This document shows positions 51,424 to 60,747 of a DNA stretch of 64,000 bases, in pieces. Source of the DNA: Thereva unica (taxonomy: Eukaryota > Arthropoda > Insecta > Diptera > Therevidae); the NCBI GenBank assembly GCA_949987705.1, contig CATLJY010000250.1, positions 222,746 through 286,745 on the forward strand, written 5' to 3'. Numbering within the stretch: the stretch's first letter is position 1; each line of letters starts with the position of its first letter. The translations under genes and the position numbers were made by a program. Under the pieces are notes generated by a model. The model was given only the letters and a program-made list of their open reading frames with translations. It was not told the origin of the DNA and searched no databases.

Positions 51424-53560
51424 TTGGAATCGTCAATAGCTTACCTACGTACTTTAATGCAATGGTTCCATCACAGTTGGATTATCTTCTGGTCAATGAC
51501 ATTCAGAAAATCTTGTTTCATAACCAAATTAGTCCACCCAGTAATTTTGATCATGATTTTCTTTTTTTGTCCTACAAAATACACCTTCGGCCTGTTTCTC
51601 AGTTCCAGACGATATCATTCCGTGACTTCAAACGAATCAATCGCAACTTGCGATTGCGTGTCGCGAGTTATCTTGGGATCCTGTCTACTCAAGTGATAAT
51701 ATAAATGAAAAACTTCAAGCGTTTTATGACTCTATTAGACCCTTATATGAAATGTTTGTTCCTCTTAGGTTAATCAGGGTTTATCCACGACGGTGTCCTT
51801 GGCTTACTCGTGAAGTGCATATCTCAATAGCTGAAAGAGACTTCCTGTATCATCGGTATAAAAAGACGCGTAATGAGGAAGTGCGAAAGTTGTACAAACG
51901 AGCACGCAATAGGACAGTATCGTTAATTCGTTCAGCTAAACGCTCCTATTTTAGTAACCTGCTCGATACAAGTTTACCTCCGAAGAAGCTATGGAGTAAT
52001 CTCCGTAATCTTGGAGCATTTGGTCAAGATTACCTAAAAGCAGAGTTAGATCCTGATGTCCTGAATAAATTCTTTTCTTCCACCTCCGATGCAGTCTGCA
52101 ATTTACCTTCTTTCGACTTAAATTTTTCTTCTGATGGCTTTGTATTTCGCTGCATTGGCGAGGATGAACTTCTTTCTACACTATACTCAATAAAATCGGA
52201 GGCGGTTGGCTCTGATGATTTTCCACCTAAATTTTTAAAAATCATCGCACCGTTTGTATCAAATGTGCTCACGCATATATTCAACTACTGTCTTACGTGT
52301 TCCCAATTTCCAACACAATGGAAGCTAGCGTTGGTGGTACCTATTCCAAAAACAATTTCCCCTTTGCAACCCTCTGATTTCCGTCCAATTAGTCTTCTAT
52401 GTTTTTTGTCGAAAGTATTTGAAAAAGTAATTTTTAAGCAACTTATTTCGCATATTGAAGAAAACTGTCTTCTTTCTGAATGGCAATCTGGCTTTAGATC
52501 TGGACATAGCTGTGAAACTGCACTACTAAAAGTCTCTTCTGATATCTATGATGCCTTGGATAACCGTAAAGTAACTTTCTTGACTTTACTCGACTTCTCG
52601 AAGGCATTTGATTCGGTTGATCATGCAAAGCTCTTACAAAAATTAGGTAGTAATTTCGGTCTTGGTTCTACTGCTATGAAACTGATTCTAAGCTACTTGT
52701 CTGGTCGTTCTCAAATAGTTAAAATCTAGAATAAATTTTCTGAGCCCATACTTCTACGCTGCGGAGTGCCACAAGGCTCTATTCTAGGTCCCTTGCTGTT
52801 TAGCATTTATATTAATGACCTTCCTCTTGTAATTAAAAACACATCTATACACTTATATGCTGATGATGTGCAAATCTACATAAGTATGCTTAACGATGAT
52901 TTGAGAAGTATTTCTGATTGGACTGTTACCAATAAATTGCCCCTAAATCCTAGGAAGTCTTCATGTCTGGTGGTTAGTAAGACTCCCATTGTATTAAGCA
53001 CACTCGCACCTATTATAATAAATGATGTCATGTTGCCTTATGTCGAATCAGTCAGAAACCTAGGTGTTGTGTTTAACTCTAAATTTAGTTGTTGTAGTCA
53101 CACGAGCAGAGTTCTTCAAAAAGTCTATGGATGCTTACGTCAACTATGGGTAAGTGCTAGCCTTCTCACACCTGATATGCGTAAAATGCTTGTGATTGCT
53201 CTAATTATGCCCCACTTGAGGTATGGTAGTCTAATTTTCCCCAAACTTGATTCGGTATGTATGAGAAAAATGGAAGTTGCATTTAACGATTGCCTTCGTT
53301 TTGTCTACAGGCTAAGACGGCATGATCATATTACACCATACGCCTCCAGCTTATTGGGTCTTACTTTTGTAAACTATCGCTCGTACCACGAATTAAAATT
53401 TATCTTTAAGCTTATGAATAAAATGTGTCCACGTTATTTGTTTGAGAAACTACGCTTCTTACAATCCAATAGGCAGGTACAATTATTGATCCCTAGGTGT
53501 AACTCGTCATGTGGTGATCGTTCTTACTTTGTCCAAGTCGTGCGTAAATGGAATGCTTTC
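51424..53560 (+). pseudogene. Plus-strand LINE ORF2: end of endonuclease and reverse transcriptase
   Basis: After the nested LINE the plus strand resumes with QLDYLLVNDIQKI and ISPPSNFDHDFLFLSYK (end of endonuclease). From 51752 the frame runs CPWLTREVHISIAERDFLYH, SEAVGSDDFPPKFLKIIAPF, LVVPIPKTISPLQPSDFRPI, SEWQSGFRSGHSCETALLK and LLDFSKAFDSVDHAKLLQ to a TAG at 52727-52729. The same frame continues after the stop with [33 protein letters not shown] and [15 protein letters not shown], then [13 protein letters not shown]. One frame change lies near 51704-51752. The C-terminal part is interrupted at WNA (53557). Confidence 0.85.
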
Positions 53561-53945
53561 TTCTTCTTTAACGGCTCTACAACCGGGATCCGGTCCTGGC
53601 CTCGCGCAACTATTCTCTCCACCGGTCCCGATTCTGAGCCGATGTCATCCAGTTTGGCATCCCTAAACTCTGAGCGTCCTGGTCCACGCCATCCTTCCAG
53701 CGAAGGTTGGGCCTCCCTCGCTGTCGCACCCCATAGGTCTTACCGCAGAGAACTTTACGAGCAGGCTCATCTTCACTCATACGAGCTAGATGCCCTGCCC
53801 ACCGGAGCCTACCGAGCTTTATTTTCTTCACAACATCTATGTCGCGATAGCGCTCGTAGATCTCGTCATTGTAGAGTCTCCGGAATCGTCCTTCCTCACA
53901 TACGGGGCCAACAATCCTCCGAAGTATTTTCCTCTCAAACACGCC
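53557..53945 (-). mobile_element. LINE 3' fragment, same family as 23446-24521
   Basis: On the minus strand it runs from [19 protein letters not shown] to the family 3' end GTTAAAGAAGAAGAA. It is about 95% similar by eye to the corresponding part of 23446-24521. It is inserted in the last codons of the plus-strand LINE, whose reading resumes with [11 protein letters not shown] at 53946. No clean duplication is visible. Confidence 0.88.
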
Positions 53946-54000
53946 TGTTTAGGCTGAACCCTAAAAATAAACAAATTACTTAAACCATCAGAATATTTAA

Positions 54001-54178
54001 AAGGATACCTAGTGCCTGGGACTCCACAAGCATAATCCCGCCGAAGGAGTCATAATTAAAAAGACAGCTTCATCCTCAATATATCCATAGATAATAAATA
54101 TAACAAAAATAATTTCAACAACAAAATAAAAACACTCCACCGCCGAAACTTGACACTTTGACACGTCAAACTGTCAAG
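54001..54178. other. Junction between the LINE 3' end and the second BEL element
   Basis: This is a LINE 3' UTR or flank. CTTGACACTTTGACACGTCA followed by AACTGTCAAG is an imperfect palindrome at 54149-54178, directly before the proposed BEL LTR. There is no gene. Confidence 0.35.
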
Positions 54179-55062
54179 TGTACTAAAAATTTGCTGACAA
54201 TAAAGTCTGAATGTCAGCGATTTCGCCAATAAACATGAGCGAAAGATCCGAACAACAAGACAGGGACAACTCCAAGAAATTACCGGCTTCCAAATTTCCA
54301 AGGAAACTGGAAATTTGGAGAGAGCCAAAGGTCAAGGAGGACGAAGAAAAATTTTCACTTGACCAGAAACCGTTGGCGGCAGAAGGCGAAGTTTTTTTCT
54401 AATTCGGCAAGATTGTTTTATTAGTTTTTCAATTTAAAATCGGCAGTTTTTTTTTTTTGCGTTAAAATTGTAATATAAAGTGTAGTTAGAAGGCGGCATT
54501 TTTTAGTTTCCTTTATATAGTGTAAATTTAAGTCGGCAGTTATTTTTTCTCAAAGTCACCCAGGTATAATACAAGTCAATTTTTTTGGTTCGAACATGTC
54601 CATTGCAGACATCAGGCCAATCCATTAATTAATAATTTTATTTCAGTGGTTATCAAAATTAATATCTATTTCAATATTCAATAATCTATCAATAAAAAAG
54701 AGCAAACATGTTCGTACGAACATCGCTTCGATTTTATTGATTTTCTTTCAGGTAGTGTAATTAGATTTAGGCAGTGAATTGTGCAATAAAATTTAAGAAG
54801 AAAATGTGTAATGATTTAAAGAAGTGAATTTAATAATCTATTTTTAAGGAGTTAATTTTTGAAGATAAAAACTTGAATTGTGAATTAGGACCTTAAGTTT
54901 CATTTTTGGATAAGAACAATAAATAAATACGTGGAATTTTGTAAAGAAAGGTGTTTTCTCATTTCTATTTCCTTAAGCAGCGTACTCAGAGAGTACACAA
55001 TTTAACCACGACAATATACATTGCTGTAATTATAGGCCGCTACACTACGGACCGCTCAAACA
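54179..55062 (+). mobile_element. Probable 5' LTR of BEL copy 2
   Basis: The inner edge is CTCAAACA at 55062, followed by a TTGGTGG primer-site start. The outer edge at TGTACTAAAAATTTGC is a guess from TG...CA ends. It contains AACAATAAATAAATACG at about 54916, a likely polyadenylation region. No second copy of this sequence was seen downstream of the coding region, so the LTR call rests on position and ends only. Confidence 0.45.
54211..54402 (+). CDS. Small charged ORF within the proposed BEL LTR, function unknown
   Basis: The 63-codon frame (or 55 from the second ATG, MSERSEQQDRDNSKK) is rich in Lys and Glu: KFPRKLEIWREPKVKEDEEK and SLDQKPLAAEGEVFF. There is no signal peptide, membrane segment or known motif. 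It could be chance, LTR-internal coding, or a piece of host sequence upstream of the element. I do not recognise it. Confidence 0.2.
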   Translation: MSAISPINMSERSEQQDRDNSKKLPASKFPRKLEIWREPKVKEDEEKFSLDQKPLAAEGEVFF

Positions 55063-55063
55063 T

Positions 55064-55083
55064 TGGTGGTTCCATCCAGGATC
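55064..55083 (+). promoter_or_regulatory. Candidate primer binding site of BEL copy 2
   Basis: TGGTGGTTCCATCCAGGATC begins one or two bases after the CA end. As a tRNA 3' end its complement would have acceptor TGGAACC, which occurs in tRNA-Gln, but the T-stem does not match well. The primer tRNA is uncertain. Confidence 0.4.
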
Positions 55084-55127
55084 AGCAATCTATTGTGTTG
55101 GTTAATATATAAGAAAGTTTAAAAAAC

Positions 55128-58100
55128 ATGAGTACGCTGAAGAAGGCAATGAAAAGAGAGCAAACATTAAGAGCTCGAATAGAAAAATTTATTGAAAACT
55201 CAAAAAAAACGGCATTAGCGAAGCGCACCAAATCCTTTTATGAAGTCAAATTGGATGAGCTCAGAAATTTGTGGGCAGACTACAAGGATACGGACCAGAA
55301 TTTAACTGACTCCTTCATTCTTGAGGAATTGGAATCTGAAACATTACCCGAAGATACCTATGTGTTATTAGAATCCAAATATTCGGAATACCTCAGTGAA
55401 TTAATGGAAGGACTTCAAAGATTTACTCCACCAGAAGTGCAGCCACCATCTCCAGCAGTCATTCGGCAAGATACAATGCTACCAAAAATCGATCTACCAA
55501 AGTTTGACGGAAACTATGATAGATGGTACTCATTCCACGATCTGTTCGTCTCCTTAATACATAACAATTCACAATTAACACCAGTTCAAAAACTACACCA
55601 CCTCAAGTCATGCCTAGTGGGGGATGCTGAAAAATTATTAAGACATATACCAACTACAAACGATAATTACGAGTCATCATGGGTTAAGGTGAAGCAACGT
55701 TACCAAAACAAAAGGATATTGGTAAATCATCATTTAAAAACATTATTAACCCAACCGAAATTAAGTGCCGAGAATGCTACCAGTTTAAAGACATTCATAT
55801 CGACTATTGACGATTGCCTTCAACAAATAAGGAACTTGAACATCGATACTACTTCGTGGGATATATTGCTCATACACATCCTTATTCAGAAACTGCCATT
55901 TATCACACTGAAGATGTGGGAAGAGGAACAAGGAGCCTCTCAAGATCTTCCTACATACCAAGAATTTTACGACTTCTTATGCAAACGACACAAGATTTTA
56001 GAATCGATATCCGATATGGTCCAACCAACTTCATCATCACAATCAAGCCGAACGAGAACTACTACAAGGGTTTATCACGCAGTTCATGGTGATCAATGTC
56101 CAGCGTGCCATGAACCACATTGGTTACAACAATGCTCCAAATACATCAGTATGGCTCCAAGTGCCAGAAGGAAACTAGTTACTACAGCCGGTCACTGCTA
56201 CAATTGCCTGTCAAAGAGTCACGCAATAAAGGAATGTAAAAGCAAATTTCGATGCCAACGGTGCAAGGAAAAACACCATACCACCTTACACGAAGATAAA
56301 CAAACTGGGTCTTCTAGGTCAACTACAACACAACAACGATCGAAGCCCTTTACTACAAACAATTCAACTAAGGAAGCCTGTCGTTCAAGTCAATCAACAA
56401 GCGACACATCTACATTAATACAGCAACAAAACAACCAACAACTCAACAGTGATTCCGACTCAAACAATATACAAACATTTCTGGCGAGAAGAGGAGCACA
56501 CGCATTACTATCAACGGCTTTAGTATATGCAAGGGGGAGCAACGGGGAACATCATACCATAAGATGCCTAATAGATAATGGATCTGAGTCATCTTTTATT
56601 ACGCAAAATGCATGCAGAAAGTTAGGATTGACTTGCAGCCCCACAACATTGAACATAACAGGAATGAATACATGTCCACTAGGGACGTCTACAAAACAAA
56701 CAATGCTTACTTTAACATCACGCGTTTGCAGCAAGTTTCAAATTACAGAGACATGTTTTGTGGTCAACAAAATAACAGATACTTTGCCGACGACCATACT
56801 TCCATTACATGATTATGAACACCTGCAGGACCTCGAACTGGCAGATCCGGGATTCTGGAAACCGGGCAACATAGACGTCTTACTTGGTGTCGTCCCATAC
56901 GCAAGAATCTTACAAGATGGTTTACGACAAGGCTCAAGGAATAGCCTTATAGCAGTCAACACTGGCCTGGGATGGATAATCTTCGGGCCTACAAGCAAGA
57001 ATCAACCTACACAGTCCAATACATTTACCATACAAGTGACCAATGAAGATCTTAGCTGCCAGTTGAAGCGGTTCTGGGAAGAAGAGGAACTGCCTACCAG
57101 GCCACAGTTAACGCAAGAAGAACAGGAATGTGCCGATTTTTTCACAAAGACACACAAGCGATTGGATAATGGAAAATACCAAGTAAAATTGCCATTCAAA
57201 CAAAACAAGGCGCCCAACTTAGGCGACTCCCGTACACTAGCCCTCAAAAGGTTTCACTACCTAGAAAAACGACTTAGCAACAATTTAAATCTTAAGAAGG
57301 AATACGAAGATTGTCTGAACGAATACATACACTTAGGACATATGATTGAAACGAGCCCTCCAAAGGACAAGGAGCCAAATTATTACATTCCGCACCATGC
57401 GGTACTGAAGGACAGCAGCACCACCAAACTTCGAGTGGTGTTTGACGCATCGGCAAGGACAACAAGTGGACGATCTTTAAATGAATTCTTACTATCTGGT
57501 CCAACTATACAGCCCAAGTTGTTCTGCACATTACTGAAATGGAGAAAGCATAAGGTTGCGGTCCATGCAGATATAGAGAAGATGTATCGAATGGTCCAAA
57601 TAGCACCTGAAGATCAAACTTACCAAAGAATCTTGTGGCGGCATCCTTCACGACACAATGTGCAAGACTACATGCTGACCACAGCTACCTTTGGGACAAC
57701 AGCTGCTCCCTATTTGGCAATTCGCGCACTAAAGCAACTAGCAGCTGATGAGAGTAAAAACTATCCACTAGCATCGAAGGCAACTGAATCTGACTTTTAC
57801 GTAGACGATTTGTTGACTGGCGCAGATGATACAAATACAGCACTAACGTTGCAAGCTCAACTAATCGCAATGCTAAAGTCAGGTGGGTTTAATCTCAGAA
57901 AATGGAGCAGCAATGAACGGGTGATTTTGGAACATTTGCCAACCGAGTTTAGAGAACATAAGGACATAGTGTCGTTTTCGGAATCCGATTCAATAAAAAC
58001 CTTGGGAGTGCGATGGCAACCGTACACGGATCAGTTTTCATTTAAATTTAAACTGCTCAAGGACTACAGCAACGTAACAAAAAGAACAATCCTTTCCGAT

Positions 58101-60350
58101 GTGGCTTCTTTATACGACCCATTAGGACTAGTACAACCAGTGATTATCATAGCCAAAATGCTAATTCAAGATTTGTGGCTAACAGGATGTTCGTGGGATC
58201 AGCCAGTTCAGGAACATGTAAAAATACAGTGGATAAACTACAAGAAGGATTTAGAGAACCTAAACAAGTTTACAATTCCTAGGTGGATTCACTATTCACC
58301 ACGATATGATGTACAATTACACGGGTTTTGTGATGCGTCCATACGAGCAATTGCTGCAGTTATATATTTGCGCGCCACAGACGACAAAGGCAATACAACG
58401 TCAACCTTAATAACTTCGCGAACAAGGGTTGCACCCGTTAAACCTATTACCATACCGCGTCTTGAACTAAATGGTGCACTACTCTTAGCTCGCTTGATGA
58501 AGGAGACCGTCTCAAGTATGCATCTTCAAGGAATTCCAGTGGTAGCGTGGACCGATTCAACTATAGTTTTGCAATGGATAAGACAACATGCTGCCCGATG
58601 GAAGACGTATGTGGCGAACCGAGTTGTAGAAATTCAGGAGCTTCTCAAATATGATCGATGGAGGCATGTCCCTACGCAAACCAACCCCGCTGATCTCGCG
58701 AGTAGAGGAACCACTGCCAGCTCTTTAATTGATAATAAGCTTTGGCTGTATGGCCCACCCTGGCTTATTAAACCATCCGAGGACTGGCCAAGGAATGTCA
58801 CCATAAAGGAAGAAACAACACTAGAAGCCAAGGACAACACAACAACTCTATTCTCTACAATAGACGACGATCTACTATGTCGATTCTCATCCTACACACG
58901 ACTTATACGGATAGTAGCAACAATACTTCGATTCATTAACAACGCCAAGGATTCCAAACACAAACGAATTCAACCATTAACCATAGAAGAGCTAAACCAG
59001 GCTGAGCATACAATTTTAAGGCGTGTTCAACAAGGCACCTTTGCTAAAGAATTTCACAGTTTGCAAGCAAACAACGCACTATCACCAAGTAGCAAATTAA
59101 TTATGTTAGCACCATTTATTGACAAGGACTGTCTAATAAGAGTCGGTGGGCGATTAAACAATGCCATGATCCCGTATTCGCAAAAACACCCTATCATCCT
59201 GCCACGAGACCATCATATAACAAGGTTAATAATTAACAAGACACATCTGGAGACATTGCATGGAGGCGTGTCTCTGGTTTTGGCTACTACAAGAAACAAA
59301 TACTGGATTTTAGATGGCAGAAGATCTATTTCAACGCAATTACACAAGTGTGTGACTTGCGCTAGATATCGGCAAAACACAAGCCAACAATTAATGGGAA
59401 ACTTACCCCGATGTAGAACAACTATTGCCAAACCTTTTACCAAGACAGGAGTGGATTATGCTGGTCCCTTCAATATCAAAGCAGCAAGGCATCGGAACGC
59501 GAAGATACAAAAAGGGTATATCTGCATTTTCGTATGTATGACGACCAAGGCAATTCACATAGAATTAGCGTCAGATTTAACATCCGAAACCTTTGTGGCT
59601 GCTTTCAAGCGCTTCATCGCTCGACGAGGAAGGTGCACCGACATCTACTCGGATTGTGGTACAAATTTTGTAGGCGGTAGGAAACTACTAGAAAAGGAAT
59701 TATGTCAAGTAATCAAGGAATCCAGCCCTGAAATTGAACAATACTTAGCAACATTATCAATAAGCTGGCATTTCAATCCACCTGCCGCCCCACATTTTGG
59801 AGGCTTGTGGGAGGCAGGTGTGAAGTCCATAAAATATCACATCAAACGAACCTTAAAAAATTCCATTTATACATTCGAGGAATTTACGACAGTCATCAAC
59901 CAAATCGAAGCGTGCCTAAATTCACGTCCACTATGCTATGTGCCCAACAAACCAGACGATCCCCTCATTCTGACGCCGGGACATTTTCTAATAGGTCAAT
60001 CATCATTAACACTACCAGAACCAGAAGCAGAACCCAACAACATCTCACTTAATCAACGATGGCAGCATCTAAAATGTAAGATGACACAGTTTTGGAAACA
60101 ATGGTCAAAGGACTATTTAAACCAAATGCAACATAGACCGAAATGGCGACAGCAAGGGATAGATATGATGCCAGGGCAAGTAGTTTTCGTAAAGGGCGAT
60201 AATACACCTCCATCAGTATGGCCACTTGGCATAATCGAAGAAACATTTCCAGGAGAGGATGGATTAACTCGAGTGGCACAAGTTCGTACTCAATTTGGTA
60301 GATTCAAACGATCAATCACCAAATTGTGTCCCCTACCGCTAGAAGCCTAG
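55128..60350 (+). CDS. BEL/Pao gag-pol polyprotein, uninterrupted, 1740 aa
   Basis: A single frame encodes all proteins for replication. Gag is about residues 1-460, with core LPKIDLPKFDGNYDRWYSFH and zinc-binding CYNCLSKSHAIKEC and CQRCKEKHH near residues 360-385. The protease near residue 480 reads IRCLIDNGSESSFI, with Asp-Asn-Gly where Asp-Ser/Thr-Gly is usual. RT has KLRVVFDASARTTSGRSLNE, GPTIQPKLF, AVHADIEKMYRMVQI and the catalytic FYVDDLLTGADD near 888. RNase H follows with HGFCDASIRAIAAVIY, AWTDSTIVLQWI and NPADLASRG. Integrase has CVTCARYRQN, Asp in TGVDYAGPF (~1441), Asp in IYSDCGTNF (~1506) and Glu in HFGGLWEAGVKS (~1560). The length is normal for BEL. The start ATG follows the primer site by about 45 bases. 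Confidence 0.95.
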   Translation: MSTLKKAMKREQTLRARIEKFIENSKKTALAKRTKSFYEVKLDELRNLWADYKDTDQNLTDSFILEELESETLPEDTYVLLESKYSEYLSELMEGLQRFTPPEVQPPSPAVIRQDTMLPKIDLPKFDGNYDRWYSFHDLFVSLIHNNSQLTPVQKLHHLKSCLVGDAEKLLRHIPTTNDNYESSWVKVKQRYQNKRILVNHHLKTLLTQPKLSAENATSLKTFISTIDDCLQQIRNLNIDTTSWDILLIHILIQKLPFITLKMWEEEQGASQDLPTYQEFYDFLCKRHKILESISDMVQPTSSSQSSRTRTTTRVYHAVHGDQCPACHEPHWLQQCSKYISMAPSARRKLVTTAGHCYNCLSKSHAIKECKSKFRCQRCKEKHHTTLHEDKQTGSSRSTTTQQRSKPFTTNNSTKEACRSSQSTSDTSTLIQQQNNQQLNSDSDSNNIQTFLARRGAHALLSTALVYARGSNGEHHTIRCLIDNGSESSFITQNACRKLGLTCSPTTLNITGMNTCPLGTSTKQTMLTLTSRVCSKFQITETCFVVNKITDTLPTTILPLHDYEHLQDLELADPGFWKPGNIDVLLGVVPYARILQDGLRQGSRNSLIAVNTGLGWIIFGPTSKNQPTQSNTFTIQVTNEDLSCQLKRFWEEEELPTRPQLTQEEQECADFFTKTHKRLDNGKYQVKLPFKQNKAPNLGDSRTLALKRFHYLEKRLSNNLNLKKEYEDCLNEYIHLGHMIETSPPKDKEPNYYIPHHAVLKDSSTTKLRVVFDASARTTSGRSLNEFLLSGPTIQPKLFCTLLKWRKHKVAVHADIEKMYRMVQIAPEDQTYQRILWRHPSRHNVQDYMLTTATFGTTAAPYLAIRALKQLAADESKNYPLASKATESDFYVDDLLTGADDTNTALTLQAQLIAMLKSGGFNLRKWSSNERVILEHLPTEFREHKDIVSFSESDSIKTLGVRWQPYTDQFSFKFKLLKDYSNVTKRTILSDVASLYDPLGLVQPVIIIAKMLIQDLWLTGCSWDQPVQEHVKIQWINYKKDLENLNKFTIPRWIHYSPRYDVQLHGFCDASIRAIAAVIYLRATDDKGNTTSTLITSRTRVAPVKPITIPRLELNGALLLARLMKETVSSMHLQGIPVVAWTDSTIVLQWIRQHAARWKTYVANRVVEIQELLKYDRWRHVPTQTNPADLASRGTTASSLIDNKLWLYGPPWLIKPSEDWPRNVTIKEETTLEAKDNTTTLFSTIDDDLLCRFSSYTRLIRIVATILRFINNAKDSKHKRIQPLTIEELNQAEHTILRRVQQGTFAKEFHSLQANNALSPSSKLIMLAPFIDKDCLIRVGGRLNNAMIPYSQKHPIILPRDHHITRLIINKTHLETLHGGVSLVLATTRNKYWILDGRRSISTQLHKCVTCARYRQNTSQQLMGNLPRCRTTIAKPFTKTGVDYAGPFNIKAARHRNAKIQKGYICIFVCMTTKAIHIELASDLTSETFVAAFKRFIARRGRCTDIYSDCGTNFVGGRKLLEKELCQVIKESSPEIEQYLATLSISWHFNPPAAPHFGGLWEAGVKSIKYHIKRTLKNSIYTFEEFTTVINQIEACLNSRPLCYVPNKPDDPLILTPGHFLIGQSSLTLPEPEAEPNNISLNQRWQHLKCKMTQFWKQWSKDYLNQMQHRPKWRQQGIDMMPGQVVFVKGDNTPPSVWPLGIIEETFPGEDGLTRVAQVRTQFGRFKRSITKLCPLPLEA

Positions 60351-60441
60351 TGCAACGTCCTTTACTGTTGTGTTTCGTGCGTTTACGTGTTGTCCCTCAA
60401 CGTCAGTTAGCAAATATTTACTACTTCCATTACTGTTTCAG

Positions 60442-60747
60442 ATGGGAAACCGGTACGAGTTCGAAGAAGAAGGTTACTGGGAAGACTACCTCTACATCAA
60501 CGAAGAGGTCTCGTTATCTCCTCCACATCAGGATGGTTCGACGAGATCTCTCGACAATCTAACACCACCTAGAGCTACTACCAAGATGGAGTATCCGCCA
60601 GCACCACCAGAGAAAACCAGGTACACCATATCTACAGTAAACGAACCGGCCACAATCAACTCCAGACATGTGACGTCACTAAAGGTTGTAACGGCGGGGG
60701 CTATCCTTTTACGAAAAAACTACCTTGTGGGAAAAATGAGCACTTGA
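60442..60747 (+). CDS. Small ORF downstream of BEL gag-pol, function unknown
   Basis: The frame starts at ATG 60442, right after a splice-acceptor-like TTACTGTTTCAG. It encodes an acidic N-terminus (MGNRYEFEEEGYWEDYLYIN) and a Pro/Thr-rich part (LTPPRATTKMEYPPAPPEK), then VTSLK. The last ~20 codons lie in the LTR that starts at 60687, so the native end is lost. There is no membrane segment, signal peptide or cysteine pattern, so I do not call it an envelope. It might be a 3' accessory ORF of BEL copy 2 expressed from a spliced RNA. Confidence 0.35.
   Translation: MGNRYEFEEEGYWEDYLYINEEVSLSPPHQDGSTRSLDNLTPPRATTKMEYPPAPPEKTRYTISTVNEPATINSRHVTSLKVVTAGAILLRKNYLVGKMST

Larger units (their letters stand above)
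47090..54000 (+). mobile_element. CR1/Jockey-type LINE, plus strand, twice interrupted
   Basis: The order is an ORF1 C-terminal remnant, a T-rich spacer, an ORF2 endonuclease, the minus-strand LINE (48231-51400), the ORF2 remainder with RT, a minus-strand LINE 3' fragment (53557-53945), then the last ORF2 codons [11 protein letters not shown] and a stop at 53983. The element was inserted near the start of the gypsy-like gag. Confidence 0.8.

Noticed and set aside
60442..60747. Envelope gene of the BEL element
   Set aside because: It has no signal peptide, transmembrane segment, furin-like site or cysteine pattern.
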